Assembly: GCA_964618555.1 (NCBI GenBank)
Contig: CAZUBF010000082.1
Location: 1 to 15,786 of the forward strand
Source of the DNA: Calidifontimicrobium sp964618555
GTDB taxonomy: Bacteria; Pseudomonadota; Gammaproteobacteria; Burkholderiales; Burkholderiaceae_C
Direction of reading: 5' to 3'
Length of the DNA stretch: 15,786 nt
Shown: positions 1 through 6,065 of the stretch, in pieces
Position numbering within the stretch: the stretch's first letter is position 1
How the letters are laid out: every line of letters begins with the position of its first letter
Notes under the pieces: model-generated
The model's input: only the letters and a program-made list of their open reading frames with translations
The model's database searches: none
What the model was told of the DNA's origin: nothing
Position numbers and translations under genes: made by a program

Positions 1-104
1 AGAACCTCTCCGGACTCATCGGCCGCATGCAGCGCGACGGCCACGTCGACATCGCGCCCGACGCTCTTGCGCCCGCTGCGGGCATCGGCAATCGGCGCCA
101 ATGA
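1..104 (+). CDS. Possible C-terminal end of a CRP/FNR-family regulator (partial)
   Basis: The plus-strand frame starting at base 3 is open from the window edge to a TGA at 102-104, giving about 33 residues. It reads NLSGLIGRMQRDGHVDI followed by a short Ala/Pro-rich tail. This resembles the recognition helix and following wing of CRP/FNR-type winged-helix regulators (pattern ETVSRLLxRxQxxGxI), which usually end 15-30 residues later. The rest of the gene lies outside the window. The minus strand is also open here with similar third-position GC, so the strand is not secure, and the family call rests on one short motif. Confidence 0.35.
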   Translation, partial: NLSGLIGRMQRDGHVDIAPDALAPAAGIGNRRQ

Positions 105-253
105 AGGGCTTCGATCGCTGCACGGCCATCGCAACAGGTGCAGCGCAGCAGGGTCACCGGCGCGCCGCCACGACGACGGTCGCGCCAGATCGCAGTGCCG
201 CGGGCTCATCAGCAAAACTGGCACCAGACTGGCACCCGCATCGCCAAGAAAGC

Positions 254-283
254 AAAAAAGTCAGCAGGTGCAAACCTGCTGAC
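254..283 (-). terminator. Intrinsic terminator of the tRNA-Asn transcript
   Basis: A perfect 10-bp stem (260-269 pairs with 274-283; arms GTCAGCAGGT and ACCTGCTGAC) with a 4-nt loop is followed on the minus strand by six U residues (A254-A259 on the plus strand). It starts 12 nt past the encoded CCA end of the tRNA. This is a textbook rho-independent terminator. Confidence 0.9.
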
Positions 284-295
284 TCTCTGGTTTCT

Positions 296-371
296 TGGCT
301 CCCCGACCAGGGCTCGAACCTGGGACCTGCGGATTAACAGTCCGTCGCTCTACCGACTGAGCTATCGGGGA
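296..371 (-). tRNA. tRNA-Asn (anticodon GUU)
   Basis: The minus strand folds as a complete 76-nt tRNA. The acceptor stem TCCCCGA pairs with TCGGGGA, the discriminator base is G, and the CCA end is encoded (296-298). The D arm contains AGCTCAGTCGGTAGAGC. The anticodon loop CTGTTAA carries GTT, which reads Asn codons AAC and AAU. The T arm contains GGTTCGAGCC. A -10 box lies just upstream and an intrinsic terminator just downstream, so it looks like a monocistronic tRNA gene. No direct repeat of its 3' end, as would mark an integrated element, was seen in the window. Confidence 0.97.
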
Positions 372-381
372 TCAGCCACAC

Positions 382-387
382 ATTATA
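382..387 (-). promoter_or_regulatory. -10 box of the tRNA-Asn promoter
   Basis: The minus strand carries a perfect TATAAT (plus-strand ATTATA) 10 nt upstream of the tRNA 5' end, in otherwise GC-rich DNA. No good TTGACA match is visible at 16-18 bp spacing. The implied transcript start leaves a leader of only a few nucleotides. Confidence 0.7.
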
Positions 388-481
388 GACAGTCGAGGCG
401 GCGCCCTTCCGGCCCGGGCCGCTTTGGGAAACGCCCGGGCCCTGCGACGGGCCCACGGGCCCGCCGCGACGCCGAGCCGCA

Positions 482-836
482 CGGCAAACGCACACCGCAG
501 GGTCAGCCTCCCCTGAGGGCGCGCGCTTTGCCGGCAGCATCGGCCTGCGCTGGACGAACGACGGCGCGCCACGGCCGCCGCACGTGCCGGGCCACATCGA
601 CCATGCCGTCGTGCCCTGGCAGCGGCGCCGCGGCTACGCCACGCAGGCCCTGCGACTGATGCTGCCGCTGGCGCGCGCGCGGCCTCGCCCAGGTCGAGAT
701 CACGACCGATCCCGACAATCTCGCCTCGCAGCGCATCATCACGGACAACGGCGGCGTCTTCGTCGCGAACTTCGACCAGGGCGCCGCCAGCGACCACGCG
801 CCGGGGCCGCGCTACCGCAAACCGCTGGCGACGTGA
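482..836 (+). pseudogene. GNAT-family N-acetyltransferase remnant (frameshifted, N-terminus lost)
   Basis: Two plus-strand frames together read as the acetyl-CoA-binding half of a GNAT acetyltransferase. The first (482 to about 680) gives FAGSIGLRW, GHIDHAVVPWQRRRGYATQAL and LMLPLARA; V-x-P-x-x-R-R-x-G-Y-A-T is GNAT motif A. The second (681-836) continues as GLAQVEITTDPDN, ASQRIITDNGG and RYRKPLAT, ending at TGA 834-836. The frames meet in the GC-dinucleotide run at 671-680, where loss of one GC unit would explain the shift. Family members are about 160-180 residues; only about 115 can be read here and no start or N-terminal strands are recognisable. The 3' end overlaps the tail of the opposing methyltransferase by 25 bp. 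The frameshift could be a sequencing error, but the missing N-terminus argues for a true remnant. Confidence 0.75.
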
Positions 837-1888
837 ACCGGCCATCGCGCGGGCTGCACCGGCAGCACCGCCAGCGCACTGAATCCGGCCGCCAACGACC
901 ACGTTTCACGCAAGACAAGGCCAGCGCGCTCGAACAAGGCCCGGTACTCGACCGTGCTGCGCTCGCGCCCGGCAAGGCCGACCAGCATGTTGAGATCCGA
1001 CCGAGCCAGCGCACGATGACCGGGGTCGGCGCCCATGCGCTGGGGCCGCAAACGCTCGATGACCAGCAACCGTGCGCCGGCCCCCATGGCTGCTGCGCAG
1101 CGCTCGAGCAGCCGGACGGCGTTCGCATCGTCCCAGTCGTGCAGGATGCTCTTCATCAGGTAGAGATCGGCCCCCTGCGGCACGCCGTCGAAGAAGCTGC
1201 CGGCCTGCAGCCGGCAACGATCGCTGACCCCGTGTCGGTCGAGCACGGGTGGCGCCCGGTCGAGCGCGTGCTGAAGGTCGAACAGCAGCCCGCGCGCCGT
1301 CTTGTGTCGCGCCAGGACTCCCGCCAGCAGTTGGCCTGTTCCACCGCCGATGTCGACGATCGACGCGTGCTCCGGCAACTCGAGCGTCGCGGCAAGTGAA
1401 TCGTCGAGCCGCCGCGAGAGCTCGCTCATCGCGCCGTGAAAGAGCTCGGCCTCGGCGGGATCGGTGCCGAGGCGCTGGAAACGCGCGACGGACGCCTCTC
1501 CCGGCAGGTTTCGGCCGCCTGCGCGCACGCGGTCGGCCAGTGCCTGCCAGCGTGACCACATCGGTCCGCCATTGAGCAGCGCCCAGTGGCGCAAGCCCCT
1601 TGGATGGTCGCGGCGCAGCAGCTCGCCGAGCGGGCCGAGCGCGAAGCCGCCGTCGCACTGCTCGTGGCAGACGTCCAGCGTCACCAGCGCACGCAGCAGC
1701 CGGGCGAGCGCGTCAGTGTCGAGATCGGCGCCGGCCGCGAGTTCGCCGGCCGCCAACGCACGCCCCGCCAACCGGTCGGGCAGATCGAGCTGGCAGGCGG
1801 CCGCGATGGCCTGCCTCGTCCAGTTGGCATTGATGAGCTCGAGCAGGCGCGACTGCGCTTCGACATCCGCGCCATCGATGCGGCTCAT
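812..1888 (-). CDS. SAM-dependent O-methyltransferase, acetylserotonin/caffeate OMT-like (cassette 1)
   Basis: A 358-residue cytoplasmic protein of the O-methyltransferase (Methyltransf_2, PF00891) type. Residues 13-100 form the N-terminal helical/winged dimerisation region. Residues 177-187 (IVDIGGGTGQL) are the glycine-rich SAM loop, and D204 ends strand beta 2 where the SAM ribose is usually held. H250 in SILHDWDD matches the catalytic His of plant-type OMTs. ARSDLNML and RERSTVEY near the C-terminus are shared with the enzyme at 8112-9146. The family transfers methyl from SAM to a hydroxyl (sometimes carboxyl) group of small aromatic or polyketide-like molecules; the acceptor here is unknown. 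The start ATG (1886-1888) overlaps the stop of the upstream Bug gene as ATGA, so translation is probably coupled. The stop is TAG 812-814. Expression should depend on the promoter before the Bug gene. Confidence 0.9.
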   Translation of the reverse strand: MSRIDGADVEAQSRLLELINANWTRQAIAAACQLDLPDRLAGRALAAGELAAGADLDTDALARLLRALVTLDVCHEQCDGGFALGPLGELLRRDHPRGLRHWALLNGGPMWSRWQALADRVRAGGRNLPGEASVARFQRLGTDPAEAELFHGAMSELSRRLDDSLAATLELPEHASIVDIGGGTGQLLAGVLARHKTARGLLFDLQHALDRAPPVLDRHGVSDRCRLQAGSFFDGVPQGADLYLMKSILHDWDDANAVRLLERCAAAMGAGARLLVIERLRPQRMGADPGHRALARSDLNMLVGLAGRERSTVEYRALFERAGLVLRETWSLAAGFSALAVLPVQPARWPVHVASGLR

Positions 1889-2877
1889 TCGGCGCGCAGC
1901 CCGGCGGCACGGACCAGCTCGCCGAGCTTGGCGTACTCGGACCGGATGAAGCCTGTGAACTCGCCGGGCGTCTGCTCGCCCGCGTCGGCGCCCGTGCCCT
2001 GGAACCAGCGCCGGCCCTCGTCGCTGGCCGCGATGCGGTTGATCTCCAGGTTGAGCCGGTCGATGACCGCGCCGGGAGTGGCCGCCGGTGCCACGACGCC
2101 GGTCCAGCCGATGTACTCGTACCCCGGCACGCCGGCTTCGGCCAGCGTCGGCACGTCCGGCAAGGACGGTGCACGACGCGCGCCGCTCACCGCGAGTGCA
2201 CGAAGCCGGCCCGCCTTCACCTGCGGCAGCGCGCCGGTCAGCCCTTCGATGATCCAGTCCACCTCCGCCGCCAGCAACGCGGTCATCATCGCGCCGCCGC
2301 CCTTGTAGGGGATGTGCGTGGCCTCGAACCCGGCCATGCGCATGAACTGCACCGCCGCCAGGTGCGGCGGCAGGCCGTTGCCCGGCGAGCCGAAGTTCAT
2401 CGTGCGCGGCTGCGCCCGCCCCCGGGCCAGCAGGTCGCCGACCGACTGCAGGCTCGAGTTCGACGGCACCACCAGCAGCAAGGGCCCGATGCCGAAGCGG
2501 GCCACGGCGGCAAAGTCGCGCAGCGCGTCGTAGCCGGGGTTGGCGTAGACGTGCGGGTTGACGGCGGCCTGACCCTGGTGCGTGAACAGCAGCGTGTGGC
2601 CGTCGGGGGCGGCCCGTGCGACCTGCGCCGCCGCCAGGTTGCCACCGGCCGCCGGCTGGTTCTCGACGATCACCGCTTGCCCGAGCGCGACGCCGAGGCG
2701 CTCCGCCAGCCAGCGGGCGCGGATGTCCGTCAGGCCGCCGGCGCCGCCGGTCACGAGACGGATCGGCTGGCCGGGCCAGGCTGCAGGCTGCGCCCATGCC
2801 GACGGCGCGAGCGCAGCCACGGCAACGCCGAGCCCCTGGACCAGCACGCGGCGACGATGGATGGCAAGTGGCTTCAT
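1885..2877 (-). CDS. TctC/Bug-family periplasmic solute-binding protein (cassette 1)
   Basis: A 330-residue exported protein of the tripartite tricarboxylate receptor (TctC, PF03401; 'Bug') family. Residues 1-29 are a signal peptide: the twin-arginine-like HRRRVLVQG, a hydrophobic run, and an AWA cleavage site before Q30. The mature protein shows family hallmarks in order: WPGQPIRLV, VIVENQPAAGGNLAA, PDGHTLLF, NFGSPGNGLPPHL, HIPYKGGGAMMTALLAAEV and PTLAEAGVPGYE. Bug proteins bind carboxylates such as organic acids, amino acids or aromatic acids in the periplasm. No TctA/TctB membrane genes are present, so it is an orphan receptor. The ATG at 2877 is chosen because AGGAGG (2887-2892) lies 9 nt upstream; an in-frame ATG at 2901 lacks this support. 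It is the first gene of a two-gene operon with the methyltransferase and is divergent from LysR1. The ligand cannot be read from sequence. Confidence 0.93.
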   Translation of the reverse strand: MKPLAIHRRRVLVQGLGVAVAALAPSAWAQPAAWPGQPIRLVTGGAGGLTDIRARWLAERLGVALGQAVIVENQPAAGGNLAAAQVARAAPDGHTLLFTHQGQAAVNPHVYANPGYDALRDFAAVARFGIGPLLLVVPSNSSLQSVGDLLARGRAQPRTMNFGSPGNGLPPHLAAVQFMRMAGFEATHIPYKGGGAMMTALLAAEVDWIIEGLTGALPQVKAGRLRALAVSGARRAPSLPDVPTLAEAGVPGYEYIGWTGVVAPAATPGAVIDRLNLEINRIAASDEGRRWFQGTGADAGEQTPGEFTGFIRSEYAKLGELVRAAGLRAE

Positions 2878-2994
2878 GGCATCGGTCCTCCTGGCACGCA
2901 TCTTGGGCGCGAACGCAGGCGCCGGGAATGGTCCGCCGGTTGCCACCGGCTTCAACCGTTGGTTCAATCGTCCTTCTCGACCGTCGGGGCCTGC
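2878..2994. promoter_or_regulatory. Divergent control region LysR1 / Bug1-OMT1
   Basis: This 117-bp gap separates two divergent start codons and must hold both promoters. It contains the inverted repeat CGGTTG-N10-CAACCG (2937-2942 with 2953-2958), and the right half overlaps a second small inverted repeat AACC-GTT-GGTT. Such interrupted dyads are typical of LysR binding sites, although an exact T-N11-A box is not present. No convincing -35/-10 pair was found. The Shine-Dalgarno of the Bug gene is at 2887-2892. Confidence 0.5.
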
Positions 2995-3990
2995 ATGGAC
3001 AAGCTGCGAGCGCTTCGGTACTTCATCGCCGCCGCCGAAGGCGCCAGCCTGTCCGCAGCGGCGCGCCACCACGACGTCAGCGTCGCCGCGGTGGCCAAGC
3101 TCATCGGCGCGCTCGAAGCGGAACTGAACGTGAGGCTGCTGGAACGGCGCAGCCAAGGCGTGGTGCTCACGGCCGCAGGCAGCGCCTACCTGGAGAGCTG
3201 TCGTCCGCTGGTCGACGCCCTGGCCGCGGCCGACGAGGTGGCGTCGGGTGCGGCCTACAGGGTGCGCGGCACGGTGGTCGTGGGCGTGCAGCCGGTGATC
3301 GCGCAGCAATGCCTGACGCCGGCGCTGCCGCGCTTTCTGGCGACCTACCCGGAGATCGAACTCGACATCCGGCTCTTCATGCGGCCCACCGAGGAGCAGG
3401 TGCGCGGCCTGGACGTCATGCTCGTCATCGGCTGGCCCCAGGCCGACGATCTGGTGCGGCGTCGGCTCGGCGCCGTCAGCTATGCCGTCTGCGCCGCGCC
3501 GGCCTACTGGGCTGCCAGAGGCGTGCCACGGCATCCTTCGGACTTGGCCGGGCACAACTGCCTGTGCATCCGCGCGCGCGAGTCGGGCGCCGTGATGGAC
3601 CTGTGGCAGTTCCGGCGCGGCGACGAGGAGGTGGCGGTGCAGGTGTGCGGCAAGGTGGTCGCCGACAACGTGCACCGCGATTCGGTGCGCGAGCTGATGA
3701 TCGCCGGCGTCGGCGTCGGACGGATCCTGGAGTGGGACCTCGACAACGATTCGCGCTTGGCAGCCGGAGCGTTGGTGCCTGCACTGACCGACTGGACGAT
3801 GCCCGAGGTTCCGCCGATCACGCTGTTGCATCCGGCCAGCGTGCGCCGCATCCCCCGCGTCCGGCTTTTCATCGACTGGGTGACGCAGCTGTTTGCGGAC
3901 ATCGAACACCGGCGCCAGGCGCCCAAGGCGGCCTCCGGCGTGCCGCGCTGGATCAAGGTGCAGCGCTCGCGCACTTCCGCCACGCCGTAG
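2995..3990 (+). CDS. LysR-type transcriptional regulator (cassette 1)
   Basis: A 331-residue LysR-family regulator. Residues 3-62 are the N-terminal winged helix-turn-helix (LRALRYFIAAAEGASLSAAA; recognition region about 18-37; then LLERRSQGVVLTAAG). Residues from about 90 to 300 form the inducer-binding domain (VRGTVVVGVQPVI, ATYPEIELDI, GWPQADDLVRRRLG, MIAGVGVGRILEWDL, PRVRLFIDWV). The protein is slightly longer than usual because of a basic tail, AASGVPRWIKVQRS, also present in similar form in the regulator at 6066-7022. It is divergent from the Bug-OMT operon, the standard arrangement for a LysR protein that controls its neighbour. The start follows a G-rich but poor Shine-Dalgarno. The co-inducer is probably a small organic acid, by family analogy only. 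Confidence 0.93.
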   Translation: MDKLRALRYFIAAAEGASLSAAARHHDVSVAAVAKLIGALEAELNVRLLERRSQGVVLTAAGSAYLESCRPLVDALAAADEVASGAAYRVRGTVVVGVQPVIAQQCLTPALPRFLATYPEIELDIRLFMRPTEEQVRGLDVMLVIGWPQADDLVRRRLGAVSYAVCAAPAYWAARGVPRHPSDLAGHNCLCIRARESGAVMDLWQFRRGDEEVAVQVCGKVVADNVHRDSVRELMIAGVGVGRILEWDLDNDSRLAAGALVPALTDWTMPEVPPITLLHPASVRRIPRVRLFIDWVTQLFADIEHRRQAPKAASGVPRWIKVQRSRTSATP

Positions 3991-4044
3991 CCATGCAACT
4001 CGGCCACGACCGGCTCGACACGGAGAAGGTGGGTCGAAGGCGTC

Positions 4045-4284
4045 TCACCGCGACCCCGTCGCTGACCGGATTGCGGCCTCCAGGGTCATGCCCATCGGGT
4101 CGAACGCGCGCACCGCCTCGTCGGCAAAGTCCATGAACGCCGTGATGCGTCGGGGCAACTTGGGCGTGCGGCGGTACAGCATCGAGAGTTCCGGCCCGCC
4201 GGGCCAGTTCCACCGGTCCAGCACGCGCACCAGGCGTCCGGTGGACGTGATCGTCAACGTCGGCAACGCCACGATGTGCGCCGT
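4045..4284 (-). pseudogene. LysR-type regulator, C-terminal remnant
   Basis: The minus-strand frame ending at TGA 4045-4047 reads GRLVRVLDRW, ELSMLYRRTPKLPRRITAF and MDFADEAV. This is the end of a LysR inducer-binding domain (GxLVxVLxxW, then P-x-xxAFxDFxxE). The readable part begins near 4284, and a TAA lies upstream in frame at about 4300. No DNA-binding domain or first half is present. A GTG at 4272 could start a 75-residue protein, but with only the last part of the effector domain it is unlikely to function. It points away from a second LysR fragment that begins at the same place on the other strand. Confidence 0.65.
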
Positions 4285-4630
4285 GACGGCGGTGTTGATC
4301 GCGGCTTACCGCGGCTGGCCGTTCTGACCAGACGGAGGTCGATGGCTGGCGCACCGGCGACCACCACTCCGCGCTTGACGCACCGGTGTTCGAGGGCCAA
4401 CTCTTGGCCCGTCTGAACGATTCGATCGTCCGCGAGGGTCTGGAGGGAGGTACGCTCGAGCCAGTGATGCTCGACTGGGTCGAGCGTGAGCTCCCCACCG
4501 CGGAATCTGTTGATCCGCAAGGCCGTGTCGCCACAACCGCGCGTGCGGGCGGTGGTCGAATTCGTGGCCGAGGCCGGCCCCGGACTCGGCCGTCACCGAC
4601 TGCCGGCAAGGCCGCCGCCAGTGCGGCCGG
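4285..4630 (+). pseudogene. LysR-type regulator, degraded C-terminal remnant
   Basis: Pieced from more than one plus-strand frame. AAYRGWPF (to about 4324) resembles the H-N-C-L...WPF segment of LysR effector domains. A second frame gives VDGWRTGD, FEGQLLARLNDS and GTLEPVMLDWVERELP (4338 to about 4500). A third gives LLIRKAVSPQPRVRAVVEFVAE (about 4507-4575), the typical LysR end with PRVRAxVxF. At least two frameshifts, and probably an internal deletion after LNDS, separate these blocks, and the N-terminal half is absent. The match is to the general family pattern, so exact ends are uncertain. It lies just upstream of the alpha/beta hydrolase on the same strand. Confidence 0.5.
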
Positions 4631-4723
4631 CACAGCGCCCCGACTGGGTGAGGCGGCGGGTACGAAGTCGAGGAGCGGCGTCGCGCCAATCCGGTTTGCG
4701 CACGTCATTGGAGGGGACCGACC

Positions 4724-5542
4724 ATGGCGATACTGAGCGTGAGCAACCTCGACATCGATCACGTCGACGAGGGCAGCGGTCCGGTCGTGATCTTGCTGCA
4801 CAGCGGCGCAAGCAGCAATCGCCAGTGGCGCCGCCTGATCGATGACTTGCGCGGCACTCACCGCGTTCTGGCACCGAACCTGTACGGGTACGGCGGCACG
4901 ACCCCGTGGAGCGAAGATGGAGCGCAGACGCTGGCGAGCCAGGCCAGGATCGTCATCGAACTCGCGAGTCGAGTGGACGGCCAGGTCTCACTGGTCGGCC
5001 ATTCGATGGGCGGCTCCGTCGCCCTCAAGGCAGCGTCGATGATTCCCGACCGCATCGCCCGGCTCGTCCTGCTGGAGCCCAACCCGTTTCATCTCCTGCG
5101 CGACCACGGACGCCACGAGGCGTATTCCGAGGTCCAGGCGCTGAGGAATTGCACGAAGGCTGATTTCGGCACCAGCCGTTGGGCGGCGGTCGCCGAGCGA
5201 TTCGTCGAGTACTGGGTGGGGCCCGGATCGTGGGCGCGCCTGTCGCCTGAGCGGCGGGTTGCCTTCGAGCGAAACCTCCTGCCCACCTACCACGAGTGGG
5301 ATGCACTGTGGAACGAACAGACGACTCTCGATGCGCTGCAGGTGCTGCCACAGAAGACCTTGCTCATGCGTTCCACCGAGGCGCCACGGTCGATCCAGGA
5401 GATCTGCGACATCCTGTCTGCAGCGTTTCCCCATTGGAACCACGAGATCGTCACCGAGGGCGGGCATATGGCTGCGGTGACGCATCCTCACACGGTCAAC
5501 CCCGTCGTGATGCGTTTCCTCACGGCGGGCGAAGGTCAGTGA
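4724..5542 (+). CDS. Alpha/beta-hydrolase fold protein
   Basis: A 272-residue cytoplasmic alpha/beta hydrolase. Residues 20-35 (PVVILLHSGASSNRQW) hold the strand beta 3 and oxyanion-hole loop. GHSMGG at 92-97 is the nucleophile elbow with S94. H248 in EGGHMAAV is the catalytic His. The usual acid in a G-x-x-D after strand beta 7 is not obvious: that place reads MRSTEAPRS with E219, while E118 after strand beta 6 (VLLEPNPF) is another candidate. Substrates in this superfamily include esters, lactones and meta-cleavage products, and none can be assigned. The start is supported by GGAGG at 4710-4714, 9 nt before the ATG. It is preceded by LysR remnants and converges on the DUF1428 gene. No signal peptide is visible. 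Confidence 0.9.
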   Translation: MAILSVSNLDIDHVDEGSGPVVILLHSGASSNRQWRRLIDDLRGTHRVLAPNLYGYGGTTPWSEDGAQTLASQARIVIELASRVDGQVSLVGHSMGGSVALKAASMIPDRIARLVLLEPNPFHLLRDHGRHEAYSEVQALRNCTKADFGTSRWAAVAERFVEYWVGPGSWARLSPERRVAFERNLLPTYHEWDALWNEQTTLDALQVLPQKTLLMRSTEAPRSIQEICDILSAAFPHWNHEIVTEGGHMAAVTHPHTVNPVVMRFLTAGEGQ

Positions 5543-5555
5543 AATGATCAGCCAA

Positions 5556-5582
5556 CGACCTGCTGCGGGTTGCACCAGGTCG
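5556..5582. terminator. Weak hairpin between convergent genes
   Basis: CGACCTG (5556-5562) pairs with CAGGTCG (5576-5582) around a 13-nt loop in the gap between the converging hydrolase and DUF1428 genes. The position suits a two-way terminator, but there is no T run on either side, so this is tentative. Confidence 0.25.
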
Positions 5583-5603
5583 GGTGAGCACAGCCTGCAT
5601 CGT

Positions 5604-5975
5604 CTATCGCGAACTGACTTCGACCACCGTTTCGAAGCCGCCGAAGATCATGCGCTTGCCGTCGAAGGGCATGGGCGGGTTGCCGGGTGTGGACGGATCC
5701 ATGCGCGGGTCTTCCACCATCTTCTTCATGGCGGCGTCGCGCGTGGCCTTGTCAGGCCATTCGACCCAGGCGAAGGCCACGGTCTCCTCGGCCGTGGCCT
5801 GGACGGCGCGCCGGAAGTCGGTGAGCTTGCCGTCGGGGACGTCGTCGCCCCAAGCCTCGATCACACGGATCGCACCCAGCTCGATGAAGATCGGGTCGAG
5901 CTGGCGCGCGTGCTCGATGAACTCCTGCTTGTTGGCGGTGGGAACCGCGATCACGAAACCATCGATGTAGGACAT
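5604..5975 (-). CDS. DUF1428 / YbaA-family protein
   Basis: A 123-residue protein matching the DUF1428 family (E. coli YbaA type), which folds as a small ferredoxin-like dimer. Family features seen are the start MSYIDGFVIAVP, a central IELGAIRVIEAWGDDVPDGK, VAFAWVEWPDKATRD, and the end FDGKRMIFGGFETVV. The length is normal for the family. The function of DUF1428 proteins is unknown. AGGAGT sits about 7 nt before the ATG on the minus strand. It lies downstream of LysR2 on the same strand with a 90-bp gap that contains a strong GC hairpin, so it may have its own promoter. Confidence 0.92.
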   Translation of the reverse strand: MSYIDGFVIAVPTANKQEFIEHARQLDPIFIELGAIRVIEAWGDDVPDGKLTDFRRAVQATAEETVAFAWVEWPDKATRDAAMKKMVEDPRMDPSTPGNPPMPFDGKRMIFGGFETVVEVSSR

Positions 5976-6003
5976 GGGTTCACTCCTGTGGGGTTCACCG
6001 GCC

Positions 6004-6023
6004 GGCGCCCCCCTGGGGGCGCC
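6004..6023. repeat. Perfect GC hairpin between LysR2 and the DUF1428 gene
   Basis: GGCGCCCCC (6004-6012) and GGGGGCGCC (6015-6023) form a perfect 9-bp inverted repeat with almost no loop. It lies 43 bp past the LysR2 stop codon, in the right place to end or attenuate the LysR2 transcript. It lacks a T run, so factor-independent termination is not assured. Confidence 0.6.
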
Positions 6024-6065
6024 TCGTAATCCATCGACGAACGAAGGACCCGAGGGCGCCGCCGG

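Noticed and set aside
296..371. tRNA-Asn as an integration site for a genomic island
   Set aside because: No integrase gene and no direct repeat of the tRNA 3' end were seen in the window.
411..462. Cluster of GGGCCC-type palindromes upstream of the tRNA gene
   Set aside because: Simple GC-rich palindromes are expected by chance at this base composition, and no stem with a defined role was found.
812..2797. A single 661-codon minus-strand frame covering OMT1 and part of Bug1
   Set aside because: Only the portion from 1888 down is OMT1. Upstream it runs out of frame through the Bug1 gene and reads as Arg/Ala-rich noise.
2314..2994. Upstream extension of LysR1 to a 558-residue protein
   Set aside because: The extension lies antisense to Bug1 and has no domain. 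LysR proteins begin a few residues before the helix-turn-helix, which fits the ATG at 2995.
5976..5998. Direct repeat GGGTTCAC (5976-5983 and 5991-5998) before the DUF1428 gene
   Set aside because: Two 8-bp copies 15 bp apart are too short and too few to call an operator or array without further support.
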